This document shows, in pieces, positions 6,739 to 13,712 of a stretch of 14,330 bases of DNA. Source of the stretch: Paraglaciecola arctica (lineage in GTDB: Bacteria > Pseudomonadota > Gammaproteobacteria > Enterobacterales > Alteromonadaceae). The stretch covers positions 1 to 14,330 of the forward strand of contig QIJM01000102.1 of assembly GCA_003232445.1 (NCBI GenBank), read 5' to 3'. Under the pieces are notes generated by a model. It did not search any database. It was not told the origin of the DNA and was given only the letters and a program-made list of their open reading frames with translations. A program made the position numbers and the translations under genes. The number at the start of each line of letters is the position of its first letter. Within the stretch, counting starts at the first letter, position 1.

Positions 6739-8057
6739 TTGCTTTCACCTTGTTGCATCAGATAATTTTTCCAGAATCGTGCTGTGCCCAACAGTATGAT
6801 TGCAAAAATAATAAAAAGTACAGTGGCACCGATATAATCCCCCACTAGATCGATATAGCGCATTAAACCAGTGAGCAATATGGCAAACACCCCAGTGTAG
6901 AAATAACTGCTAAACCCGTATCGAATGCCTTGCACAACCAAACCAACACCGGTCGCCACAAGCGCAATATTGCTTATCACCTGAAAAACAACGCCAAGGT
7001 TGCGGTCTTCGAGAAATTCCATCGCGAACAATCCTGTCATACACACAAGCGATAGCCCGATGGTCGATGTTATTTTTGTCATCGAACGGCTGCCGGCGTA
7101 CGCGGTGGCAATGGCAGATCCCAAAATCAGCATGACTAAAGCAATCGTCACTTTACTGTATACAAGTGATTCGTTGATCAATTCTCGCCATGGCAATTTA
7201 AAGCTGAAAATAGCCAGTAAAAGAATCAACCCATACACGATCAACATCTGTACGACAAAACCATAGTTTACGAATACACCCTTGCCTTTATGTATCATCC
7301 AATGTGCCAATGCATAATAATACACAAGCAGCGCTATCCCAGTAAACACAATATCAATTTCTGGATCTAGCCGATAGGATTTGTCCGTATACCAGACATG
7401 TAAATACCCAACAAATAAAAATGAACCGGCTAATAGCATTAGAAACAGGATTAGATTAGGTTTGTGGTAAAATAGGTGCCATGCCAAAACCGCCATAAAA
7501 ATCGGAAACCATGTTGGAAAATAACCAAGACTGGTTTCAACAAAAAACCAGGTAAAAGCCAATACCATCGCTAACAGCATAATCACATTGCTTCGTAATA
7601 ATATTGCGAGGGGTAGTACTCCCAGGGTCCACCACAAAATACCATCAGGATAGTGCTCGCCCAGGTGATAAATTTGCGCAATGAGCATAATGGATGCGCC
7701 AAACATGATCGATCCTAGAAAAAATAGGGATATTGATGCTCCGGTATTGTTTCGGGTCCAGTGAAAGTAGCCAAAATAGTTAATCAGCAAGGTAACGGCA
7801 ATCACGCCACCCAGTCGAACGGCACGCGGAATGCTGTCCCAGTTCTCGCCTATTAGCGTCATCATCGCCAGCCCGATAAATAGATAACCCAGCGTTACCA
7901 GCACATAATAACCAAATGATCTCTGCGATGTATCGTGGTAATTAATATCATAACGCTGACAAATAGATTCAGCCTGTGATTCGCTAATCAGATCTTCTTT
8001 AACCCAGCTATGAGACTCTCGTTGTAAATAGCGTTTGAACAGTTGTAAAAATTGCAT
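6735..8057 (-). CDS. DUF2157 polytopic membrane protein
   Basis: This 440-residue protein has a short soluble head at residues 1-48, which carries the DUF2157 start (ESQAESICQRYDI). About 12-13 hydrophobic segments follow from residue 50 to 430, for example VLVTLGYLFIGLAMMTLI, AVRLGGVIAVTLLINYFG and LFIIFAIILLGTARF. The segment with IAQIYHLGEHYPDG, near residues 125-138, is characteristic of the family. Transport or enzymatic activity has not been assigned to the family and none is claimed here. It is the first gene of a two-gene unit with the GDYXXLXY gene, which it overlaps by four bases. The ATG at 8055-8057 has only a weak ribosome site (GTGAAGA). A TATACT at 8096-8101 on the minus strand may be its -10 box. 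Confidence 0.85.
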   Translation of the reverse strand: MQFLQLFKRYLQRESHSWVKEDLISESQAESICQRYDINYHDTSQRSFGYYVLVTLGYLFIGLAMMTLIGENWDSIPRAVRLGGVIAVTLLINYFGYFHWTRNNTGASISLFFLGSIMFGASIMLIAQIYHLGEHYPDGILWWTLGVLPLAILLRSNVIMLLAMVLAFTWFFVETSLGYFPTWFPIFMAVLAWHLFYHKPNLILFLMLLAGSFLFVGYLHVWYTDKSYRLDPEIDIVFTGIALLVYYYALAHWMIHKGKGVFVNYGFVVQMLIVYGLILLLAIFSFKLPWRELINESLVYSKVTIALVMLILGSAIATAYAGSRSMTKITSTIGLSLVCMTGLFAMEFLEDRNLGVVFQVISNIALVATGVGLVVQGIRYGFSSYFYTGVFAILLTGLMRYIDLVGDYIGATVLFIIFAIILLGTARFWKNYLMQQGESK

Positions 8058-8095
8058 GGGTCTTCACCGGTTTTTTAAGCGTATTGCTGGCTCCA

Positions 8096-8101
8096 AGTAT
8101 A
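8096..8101 (-). promoter_or_regulatory. Possible -10 box for the DUF2157 gene
   Basis: TATACT on the minus strand lies 38 bases before the ATG. No good -35 hexamer is found at the right spacing, so support is weak. The rest of 8058-8278 shows no gene. Confidence 0.25.
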
Positions 8102-8278
8102 CCTGGATTAAGCGAAATAAAATTAGCTAAAATGCACTATTTTCGAGACGTTAATAATCGTGGATACAAGAAAATTTCAGTAGACGCACCATGATGCTCT
8201 AAGTGATTCGAGATGAGTTTTGAAAATGTGAACTAGTTAAAAGATAAACCGTTACCACGAATACACATCACAAAATCG

Positions 8279-8319
8279 GATGATTCTTAACTGCTTTATT
8301 TTGAATGACAACCCTTAAG
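8279..8319 (+). repeat. 40-bp repeat, copy B (3' end of the MBL-like gene)
   Basis: Second copy of the sequence at 3403-3442, in the same orientation on the plus strand. Here it covers the end of a minus-strand gene and supplies its last codons (LKGCHSK and stop). Similarity to copy A ends abruptly at CTTAAG on one side and becomes patchy before GATGATTC on the other. Confidence 0.75.
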
Positions 8320-9069
8320 TTCGCCCTCAAGTACCGGGCGATATTTTTCTTTTGCCTTTCCAATGACAGCATCGCCATGACCAGGAAGTACATGATCAAA
8401 ATTTAAAGCAAGAATAGAACGCACATCGTCTTCATCGGGTTTCGCAAATTGCAACCACGCTGGTCCTACATTATAAGCTTTGTAAAAACCCATTTTTTTC
8501 ATCATTATCCGCGCAAGGAAATTAACATATTGATCTGCTATCGGGGTGTTTTGTAACGAATCACCGGTAATTAATATTCCCCCTTCTCTTTCCAGCAATA
8601 TAATCGCCTCGGTTGGACTCGCGCTTTCAAGTATCTTAAGTGTAGCCGAACCTATTGGCAAAACACTGTCTTTATCCAACCATTCATCGGGTTGCAGGTA
8701 GCCCTCTTCGGCGTTTATATTATCACTCATTTTTCGGGTATACGTTTGGCCTTTAATCGCAAATATTTTGGCATCAAATCGCTCCCGATAATAGCCATCG
8801 TCCTTACCGTGATACCCCGCGATACGAATAATATTTGTCACCCTTCCCAACTTTTCCAGTTCTCGGATTCCATCTTCACTTAACCTCATTGAATTTATCA
8901 GGCTTAGTTCATTATTGTCCGGGTTTTTAATAATGGTCATTGAATGAGATATTTTCATCGGCACTAACATCGGCATTTTCACTGTGCCCTGGACAAACCA
9001 GATATTATCAAATACTTTTTTAATAACTCCGTGTAGCTGAGCCTTTGGGTGCACTAATTTTTTTTTCAT
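8296..9069 (-). CDS. Metallo-beta-lactamase-fold protein with altered metal-binding motif
   Basis: This protein of about 257 residues has metallo-beta-lactamase-like architecture: an N-terminal strand-rich part (NIWFVQG), then, numbering from the upstream TTG, YHGKDDGYY at 89-97 where the family has HxHxDH, ILITGDSLQN near 168-177 (the GD ligand position) and VLPGHGDAV at 230-238 (the GH ligand position). The first two histidines of the metal motif are not in the usual places, so it may bind one metal or none; its substrate is unknown. The start is best placed at ATG 9067-9069, with GGGAG about 12 bases upstream; a TTG three codons earlier lies too close to that site. It follows the GST gene by 49 bp on the same strand and is probably in its operon. 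Confidence 0.7.
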   Translation of the reverse strand: MKKKLVHPKAQLHGVIKKVFDNIWFVQGTVKMPMLVPMKISHSMTIIKNPDNNELSLINSMRLSEDGIRELEKLGRVTNIIRIAGYHGKDDGYYRERFDAKIFAIKGQTYTRKMSDNINAEEGYLQPDEWLDKDSVLPIGSATLKILESASPTEAIILLEREGGILITGDSLQNTPIADQYVNFLARIMMKKMGFYKAYNVGPAWLQFAKPDEDDVRSILALNFDHVLPGHGDAVIGKAKEKYRPVLEGELKGCHSK

Positions 9070-9118
9070 GATGGCCAATATCTCCCGCGAGCAAACTAAT
9101 TTAATCCCGTTTCATGTT

Positions 9119-9745
9119 CTAAAAAGAAGGTCTGGTTTTTTCCCAACCAGGAATTTCCTCCAAACGTTGATACCAGGATTTTATATTTGAATACTCATCT
9201 AATGGTATTTGCGAATGCTCGTTTAATGCTAATGCTGAATGGTCTCCCACAGAAAAATCAGCAAGGGTCGGCGAGTTTCCAACGATAAAATCTGTACTGT
9301 TTAGTTGCTGATTGAGTATCTTTGCACAACAGTGAAATCCATCTAGTGCGAAATCAATCGCTGATTGATCAGGATCACCTAAACCAAAAGCAGGCTTTGC
9401 TACCGTTTCCCAACAAATCGTACCGACGCTCCTATTAAAATGCAAAGCACCCCAAAACTGCCATTTCACTATACTCATTCTTTGCTTAAAATTTTTGGGA
9501 AAAAATTCTTCTGCTCTGGCCTTGTCTGCAAGGTATTGCATTATCGCGTTCGATTCCCATAATTTAAACTCGCCATCTTCAAGTGCCGGAACCATACCGT
9601 TAGGATTGATCCTCAAATAGTCTTCCTTATTCAGCTCCCCGCTCATAATGTCTTTTTGAATAATTTCAACATCCAAATCTAAATGATAAATTGTTGACTC
9701 AGCCTTACGACAATTTGGAGAGACAGGCACCGTATAGAATTTCAT
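9119..9745 (-). CDS. Glutathione S-transferase family protein
   Basis: This 208-residue GST should conjugate or reduce electrophiles with glutathione. Residues 1-75 are the thioredoxin-fold domain: KFYTVPVSPNCRKAE carries Ser9 and Cys12 as candidate catalytic residues, NGMVPAL holds the cis-proline (Pro53), and WESNAI holds the Glu64-Ser65 pair that contacts the glutathione gamma-glutamyl group. Residues 90-205 form the helical domain, with NSPTLADFSVGD carrying the N-capping Asp of the family. The protein is full length. AAGGAAA lies six to seven bases before the ATG at 9743-9745, a good ribosome site. The gene is divergent from an HxlR regulator, which probably controls it, and is followed by the MBL-like gene. 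The substrate and exact GST class are not evident. Confidence 0.9.
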   Translation of the reverse strand: MKFYTVPVSPNCRKAESTIYHLDLDVEIIQKDIMSGELNKEDYLRINPNGMVPALEDGEFKLWESNAIMQYLADKARAEEFFPKNFKQRMSIVKWQFWGALHFNRSVGTICWETVAKPAFGLGDPDQSAIDFALDGFHCCAKILNQQLNSTDFIVGNSPTLADFSVGDHSALALNEHSQIPLDEYSNIKSWYQRLEEIPGWEKTRPSF

Positions 9746-9844
9746 GATATTTTCCTTTCAATAAATCAAGCCTATCGTACTAGCGGCAAAAAAAACTACA
9801 AAAAGCGAAAGCCTAGCCAGTATAGACGAAATTGCGTCAATAAT

Positions 9845-9869
9845 ACTTTCATTCTGCAAGTGAAATTAG
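9845..9869. promoter_or_regulatory. Operator-like repeat 1 between the GST and HxlR genes
   Basis: This 25-bp sequence begins ACTTTC, continues with TGCAAGTG and ends AATTAG. It matches 9882-9906 at 20 of 25 positions, offset by 37 bp (about 3.5 helical turns). TTTCA at 9847-9851 and TGAAA at 9861-9865 form an inverted repeat within it. The likely binder is the HxlR protein, which is inference from position. Confidence 0.55.
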
Positions 9870-9881
9870 CATAAGATATCC

Positions 9882-9906
9882 ACTTTCTAATTGCAAGTGG
9901 AATTAG
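9882..9906. promoter_or_regulatory. Operator-like repeat 2 between the GST and HxlR genes
   Basis: Second copy of the 25-bp motif. Two dyads overlap here: CCACTT (9880-9885) with AAGTGG (9895-9900), and CTAATT (9887-9892) with AATTAG (9901-9906), both perfect. It lies 21 bp before the HxlR start, a position suited to autorepression. Confidence 0.6.
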
Positions 9907-9926
9907 TTAGATGATAAAATATCTGT

Positions 9927-10358
9927 ATGAATATGCCGCGCAAATACCGTAGGTCAGCCTGCCCCATTACCTATACAATCGATATCATCGGAGATCGATG
10001 GGCTATGCTCATCATTCGAGATATTATTCTTACTGAAAAATCTTATTTCGGCGATTTCGCCAATTCAGAAGAAGGTATCGCCACAAATGTTTTAGCAAAT
10101 AGACTAAAACGACTCGAAGACCAGGGAATAATTAGCAAAGAACAAGATAAAATCAAGTTGTCTAAATATATCTACCGCTTGACAGATATGGGCCTGGATT
10201 TATTGCCTATCATGATTGAAATGATCTTGTTTGCGGGCAAACATGACAAGCACCCACCAGCGGCACTGAAAGATTTCCTGGTAAAGATTAAACGCAATAA
10301 AAATGAATTTATTAAAAATCTTCGTAAAAAACAAAAAAGACAACTTCATAGACAATAA
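9927..10358 (+). CDS. HxlR-family transcriptional regulator
   Basis: This 143-residue winged-helix regulator opens with CPITYTIDIIGDRWAMLIIR, the classic HxlR start, whose Cys12 is the conserved residue that senses quinones, aldehydes or oxidants in several characterised members (such as YodB and HypR). Residues 40-90 hold the recognition helix and wing (IATNVLANRLKRLEDQGII, then YRLTDMGLDLLPI). The C-terminal tail is rich in Lys and Arg (KIKRNKNEFIKNLRKKQKRQ). ATG at 9927 and ATG at 9933 are both possible starts; neither has a strong ribosome site. The divergent layout with the GST and MBL-like genes, and the two operator-like repeats between them, suggest that it controls that pair and itself in response to an electrophile. 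Confidence 0.9.
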   Translation: MNMPRKYRRSACPITYTIDIIGDRWAMLIIRDIILTEKSYFGDFANSEEGIATNVLANRLKRLEDQGIISKEQDKIKLSKYIYRLTDMGLDLLPIMIEMILFAGKHDKHPPAALKDFLVKIKRNKNEFIKNLRKKQKRQLHRQ

Positions 10359-10383
10359 CAACGTTGAGACAAAATTCAATGGA

Positions 10384-10479
10384 AGCCCCTCAACCGCCAG
10401 ACAGAAGTTTTTTCCAGGACAGTTACAACCCCAGTTGTTGGCCTGGAAAAAATCTTGTGGCTGGCGGTTGCAAGAGGGG
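10384..10479. repeat. Imperfect palindrome of about 95 nt after the HxlR gene
   Basis: GCCCCTC at 10385-10391 pairs with GAGGGGC on the right, then AACCGCCAG with CTGGCGGTT across a four-base bulge, then TTTTTTCCAGG with CCTGGAAAAAA. The loop is 10419-10441. Arms of about 40 bases give a long, very stable stem. It might end HxlR transcription, act as a cruciform, or be a small mobile repeat. The integron attC core boxes are not recognisable. Confidence 0.7.
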
Positions 10480-10728
10480 CGTTGTCTAAAAGAATAATAA
10501 CAAACTCTGACAATAAGCATGAAAAAAATCCACGATTTAATAAAAGAAAACATTGGGCAAGTGTAACTTAGGAAACCATTTCTACCGACATGTGCTTCGC
10601 AAAGTCCGGTCTACAAAATCAGGTCACCAAAGTCGAATGAGCAACAATCACCCGCCAGGTCTCGGAAAAAGCCCATACCCGCGTAAAACGAAAATCTGCC
10701 TCAGATTTATTGCCACTGTAACTACCGA
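10423..10728. repeat. Direct repeat, left copy (306 bp)
   Basis: This segment is repeated at 13404-13712 in the same orientation, about 93% identical by eye (around 18 substitutions and a 3-base indel). It starts inside the loop of the palindrome at 10384-10479, contains that palindrome's right arm and a spacer, and ends with the final 35 codons of an NTF2-like gene. The two copies bracket about 2.7 kb with the DUF4291, LysR and AzoR genes. Confidence 0.9.
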
Positions 10729-10729
10729 A
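10619..10729 (-). pseudogene. 3' fragment of an NTF2-like (DUF4440-type) gene
   Basis: The minus strand reads GSYSGNKSEADFRFTRVWAF and on through ETWRVIVAHSTLVT to a TGA at 10619-10621. It is almost identical to the end of the gene at 13603-13917. The frame is intact for about 35 codons but has lost everything upstream of CGGTAGTTAC at 10728, where it joins unrelated sequence next to the DUF4291 gene. It cannot encode a functional protein. Confidence 0.85.
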
Positions 10730-10783
10730 AAAAACATTCACACAGAGTTTATGCTAGAGACCGCAGTTGTCTTAACCGTTTTT

Positions 10784-11410
10784 TTATTTCCGAGAGACGC
10801 TATCCGCAACATAGACATGCTCAACAGGCATGATTAACTTTTGCAGATTTTGTGATTGCACGTGTCGATACTGTTTCTGGACGAACTCTGAAATATCTTC
10901 GATCTGTAAAGTCGCATCTTGGGCATATTCTTTCACAATATCACCTTTTAACCCAAGCTGGATTGCACGACGTGATATGGCGTGTCCATAGGGATTCCGG
11001 TCTGGATCCCATTGAACCCGGATAGGATTTTTAGCGAGCGATTTTTTCCAGTCTGACTGATTTTTGAAATTGCTTTCTCTAAATAGTGCGGGTACGGCCT
11101 GAGCAACAACTTTATCAAAAAAGTTGCGTTTAAGTGTTATCGCGAGTATCACTTTCTGGCCAATTTTTGTTCCCCATTTAGATCGGTACATCATCCATAA
11201 GAAATTTGGTTTAATCCAGGTCATTCTCGAAAAGCTAAAGGGTCCACCAAAATATCCGTGGCTTGCCGCATAGTGTCCTATCGCTGGTCGATAGGCTTGA
11301 TAAACAACGATACTATCATCATCGAAATGCGCCAATATATGCCGCCCAGATTCGGGTAGCCGATTGTCTCTCTCGGTATATTTTTCAGTTTTTAGAATAC
11401 TTGTTGTCAA
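10784..11410 (-). CDS. DUF4291-family protein
   Basis: This 208-residue protein matches DUF4291 along its length: HILAHFDDDSIVVYQAYRPA at 24-43, SRMTWIKPNFLWMMYRSKWG at 61-80, LAITLKRNFFD, RVQWDPDRNP and AIQLGLKGD. The family is found in bacteria and some eukaryotes and has no assigned biochemical role. There is no signal or membrane segment. The start is TTG at 11408-11410, with AGGAG seven bases upstream and no nearby ATG. The stop lies 54 bp from the left direct repeat. The C-terminus appears complete, so the junction with the truncated NTF2-like fragment lies just outside the gene. Transcription is minus strand, like the LysR gene 317 bp upstream, but the gap makes a shared transcript unsure. 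Confidence 0.85.
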   Translation of the reverse strand: MTTSILKTEKYTERDNRLPESGRHILAHFDDDSIVVYQAYRPAIGHYAASHGYFGGPFSFSRMTWIKPNFLWMMYRSKWGTKIGQKVILAITLKRNFFDKVVAQAVPALFRESNFKNQSDWKKSLAKNPIRVQWDPDRNPYGHAISRRAIQLGLKGDIVKEYAQDATLQIEDISEFVQKQYRHVQSQNLQKLIMPVEHVYVADSVSRK

Positions 11411-11727
11411 CTAATAACTCCTATAATATTTGCGTTGTAGTGAATATCAAATGTTATAACGCTTATAAAACAAATTTGGTTTATCCTGTTAGCATACACC
11501 GACAGAGTTAGCTACATTTTTCGTAAAATGTTAACTAATTTCTACATTGAATTATTCTCGTCCTGTTATATAGCTTCGCCCAACCTTATTTCCAACGCTG
11601 CTAAACTCAAATATAATACGTTGCGTTTACGTAAAAGGATTATCAACGTTTAGTCCCTGGTTATGGGGAAAATGAAAAAACTGTGCGCTTATGAATATAA
11701 AGACACGGGATCATCGCGGACACTCTG
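11411..11727. other. Intergenic region between the DUF4291 and LysR genes
   Basis: No gene is visible. The left end holds the AGGAG ribosome site of the DUF4291 gene (11418-11422). TTGATA and TATTAT with a 16-base spacer occur on the minus strand at 11423-11450, but the predicted transcript start would fall after that ribosome site, so they are probably fortuitous. No convincing terminator was seen after the LysR gene. Confidence 0.4.
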
Positions 11728-12612
11728 TTAGGGATTTTCTGATAATTCCTCTATTAACCAATCGCGAAACACTGCGAGTTTTCGAAGATTTTTGCTATAA
11801 GGTGAAGATAATAAATAGTATGTGAGACCCGGTAAATAACAATCGTTTCTGTATGATAGTAACCAACCTTGCTGTAAGGCGGTTTGAACCAATACTGAAC
11901 TAACCAGTGCTACTCCCTGGCCGGCCAAAGCTGCTTGCAAAACGTGATGCTCTTGATCAAAATAACGTATTTTAGGCGCGTATGTATTTGTGTCATATTT
12001 TTGTAGCCATTGCTCCCAAGTGATTGAAGGCAAATTTTTATTTTGCCATTGGGTTTCTATGAGTGTTGCATTTTTAATATTATTACATCGACTAAGATAA
12101 TCTTGTGTAGCATAGACACCAAAATATTCAGTAACTAGTTTTGTGGCACTTTCATCCGATTCATCATGATGCCCATATCGTATAGCAAGGTCAATTCGCC
12201 GATCTTTCTGTAGATCATCGAGATGTTCCCCAGTTTTTATCTCCACTTGAATTTCAGGATATATTTTTTGAAAGTGTGCCAGTCTTGGAACTAGCCACAT
12301 AGCAGCAAAAGATGCAGTGGTACTGATTTTTAGTACAGTCTGAATTTCGGATATTTCCTCAAGCGTAGAGGCTATCTGTTGTAATGATTGATGAGCAACC
12401 TGTGCGAGTTTATCTCCTTCTGGAGTCAGGGTAACTGCTCTCGTTTTGCGTTCAAACAGCCGTGTTCCCAACTTTTCCTCTAAGTTACAGATTTGATGTG
12501 ATACAGCAGTTGGAGTGACATTTAATTCCTCTGCTGCTGCTTTAAAACTACTTAACCTTGCTGCCGCTTCAAATACCCTAATGCTATTGAGTTGAGGTAA
12601 AAGAGTGAACAC
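11728..12612 (-). CDS. LysR-family transcriptional regulator (GcvA-like)
   Basis: This regulator is about 294 residues long. The N-terminal winged helix-turn-helix (LPQLNSIRVFEAAARLSSFK, AAEELNVTPTAVSHQICNLE, RLFERKTRAVTLTPEGDKL) closely resembles the GcvA/AmpR branch of LysR proteins. The rest is the periplasmic-binding-protein-like effector domain (LKISTTASFAAMWLVPRL, RIDLAIRYG, WLIEEL). I place the start at GTG 12610-12612, with AAGG nine bases upstream, which gives the normal LysR length. A TTG at 12670-12672 would add 20 residues with a repeated ISSI motif encoded by an operator-like repeat, and has no ribosome site. It is divergent from the AzoR-type gene and probably controls it, as in many LysR-target pairs. 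The effector is unknown. Confidence 0.9.
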   Translation of the reverse strand: MFTLLPQLNSIRVFEAAARLSSFKAAAEELNVTPTAVSHQICNLEEKLGTRLFERKTRAVTLTPEGDKLAQVAHQSLQQIASTLEEISEIQTVLKISTTASFAAMWLVPRLAHFQKIYPEIQVEIKTGEHLDDLQKDRRIDLAIRYGHHDESDESATKLVTEYFGVYATQDYLSRCNNIKNATLIETQWQNKNLPSITWEQWLQKYDTNTYAPKIRYFDQEHHVLQAALAGQGVALVSSVLVQTALQQGWLLSYRNDCYLPGLTYYLLSSPYSKNLRKLAVFRDWLIEELSENP

Positions 12613-12623
12613 TTTTCTCGACC

Positions 12624-12657
12624 TTATAGATGAAATTATCTCATTTATAGATGAAAT
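12624..12657. promoter_or_regulatory. Tandem operator-like motif in the LysR-AzoR intergenic region
   Basis: TTATAGATGAAAT occurs at 12624-12636 and again at 12645-12657, exactly 21 bp apart (two helical turns), so both copies face the same side of the DNA. TCAT and ATGA also form a dyad around the second copy. The likely binder is the LysR protein. Confidence 0.55.
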
Positions 12658-12671
12658 GTTACCACTTGTCA

Positions 12672-12695
12672 AACTATCTAGTTTAACTGATAGTT
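12672..12695. promoter_or_regulatory. LysR-type binding dyad before the AzoR-type gene
   Basis: AACTATC (12672-12678) and GATAGTT (12689-12695) form a perfect seven-base inverted repeat with a ten-base spacer. The core ATC-N10-GAT resembles known LysR recognition sites. It lies about 40 bp before the AzoR-type start, where an activator would be expected. Confidence 0.55.
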
Positions 12696-12734
12696 CAACG
12701 CATAGAGTTTGGTAATTTTAATAGAGAGGCCTTT

Positions 12735-13385
12735 ATGGTAACAATTTTACAAATTGATTCAAGTGCACGTAAGCAGGGTTCCGTTTCGAGAGCGTTAAGT
12801 AAAGCGTTTAAAAGCCAATGGCATGATAAATATAGCAAAGATAAATTCATCTATCGCGATATAGGTAGCACGCCTCCAGAATTTATATCAGAAAATTGGA
12901 TTGCAGCGGTTTTTACACCGGAAGACAAAAGAACAGGTGAACACAGCTCATTACTAGCTTCGTCTGACCTGTTTATTGATGAATTAACAGAAGCGGATAT
13001 CATTTTAATTTCAACACCGATGTATAACTACGGTATGCCAGCTTCGTTGAAGGCGTGGTTTGACCAAGTAATCAGAATCAACAAAACTTTTACCTTTGAC
13101 TTAAGCCGTGGTGACTTTCCGTTGCAACCGGTTATGTCGGGTAAGACTTTGGTACTTCTAACTTCCTGTGGGGAATTTGGATTTGCAGTGGGCGGTATAA
13201 GGGAAGAGATGAATCATTTGAACCCGCATATTCGCTCTGTCAGTAATTACCTTGGAGTAACGGAGCATCATGAATTAAGAGTTGAATATCAAGAGTTTGG
13301 TGATAAACGACATTCTCAGTCTATAAAGGATGCCCACTCAAGCATACCCAAACTTATTGAGCAGATAGCTAAAAAGTATCACTAA
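12735..13385 (+). CDS. azoR: FMN-dependent NADH-azoreductase (AzoR family)
   Basis: This 216-residue flavodoxin-fold oxidoreductase should reduce quinones and azo compounds by two-electron transfer from NAD(P)H through FMN. LQIDSSARKQGSVSRAL at residues 5-21 is the FMN phosphate-binding loop, STPMYNYGMPASLKAWFDQV at 93-112 is the hallmark FMN-binding segment, and LTSCGEFGF at 142-150 is the isoalloxazine loop, where the family often has TARGG. It is close to full length for the family (about 200 residues). GAGAGG lies six bases before the ATG, a strong ribosome site. It is divergent from a LysR regulator. Together with the GST module it suggests defence against quinone-like electrophiles, which is inference from family roles. 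Confidence 0.88.
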   Translation: MVTILQIDSSARKQGSVSRALSKAFKSQWHDKYSKDKFIYRDIGSTPPEFISENWIAAVFTPEDKRTGEHSSLLASSDLFIDELTEADIILISTPMYNYGMPASLKAWFDQVIRINKTFTFDLSRGDFPLQPVMSGKTLVLLTSCGEFGFAVGGIREEMNHLNPHIRSVSNYLGVTEHHELRVEYQEFGDKRHSQSIKDAHSSIPKLIEQIAKKYH

Positions 13386-13403
13386 AGTGTTTAACATCGT
13401 AAT

Positions 13404-13712
13404 TTACAACCCCAGTTGTTGGCCTGGAAAAAATCTTGTGGCTGGCGGTTGCAAGAGGGGCGTTGTCTAAAAGAATAATAACAAGCGCTGACAATAAGCA
13501 TAAACAAAAAAATCCACGATCTAATATAAGAAAGCATTGCGCAAGTGTAACTTAGGAAACCATTTCTGCCGACATCTGCTTCGCGAAGCCCAGTCTACAA
13601 AATCAGGTCACCAAAGTCGAATGAGCAACAATCACCCGCCAGGTCTCAGAAAAAGCCCATACCCGTGTAAAGCGAAAATCCGCCTCAGATTTATTGCCAG
13701 CGTAACTACCGA
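13404..13712. repeat. Direct repeat, right copy (309 bp)
   Basis: This is the counterpart of 10423-10728. It starts 18 bp after the AzoR-type stop with TTACAACCCC, contains the right arm of the palindrome but not its left arm, and runs into the NTF2-like gene. Because the NTF2-like gene continues beyond the repeat here, this copy is closer to the ancestral arrangement on its right side, while the left copy keeps the full palindrome. Confidence 0.9.

Noticed and set aside
10384..10479. Integron attC site
   Set aside because: The long bulged hairpin recalls attC, but the expected GTTRRRY and RYYYAAC boxes are not found at the stem base (the nearest is GTTGTCT), the genes around it face both ways, and no integrase is present.
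10303..10837. Open frames on both strands across the left direct repeat
   Set aside because: They run through the palindrome and the NTF2-like fragment in the wrong frames and have no family features.
11423..11450. Promoter TTGATA-N16-TATTAT for the DUF4291 gene
   Set aside because: The -10 box directly abuts the AGGAG ribosome site, so a transcript from it would begin after that site; the match is probably accidental.
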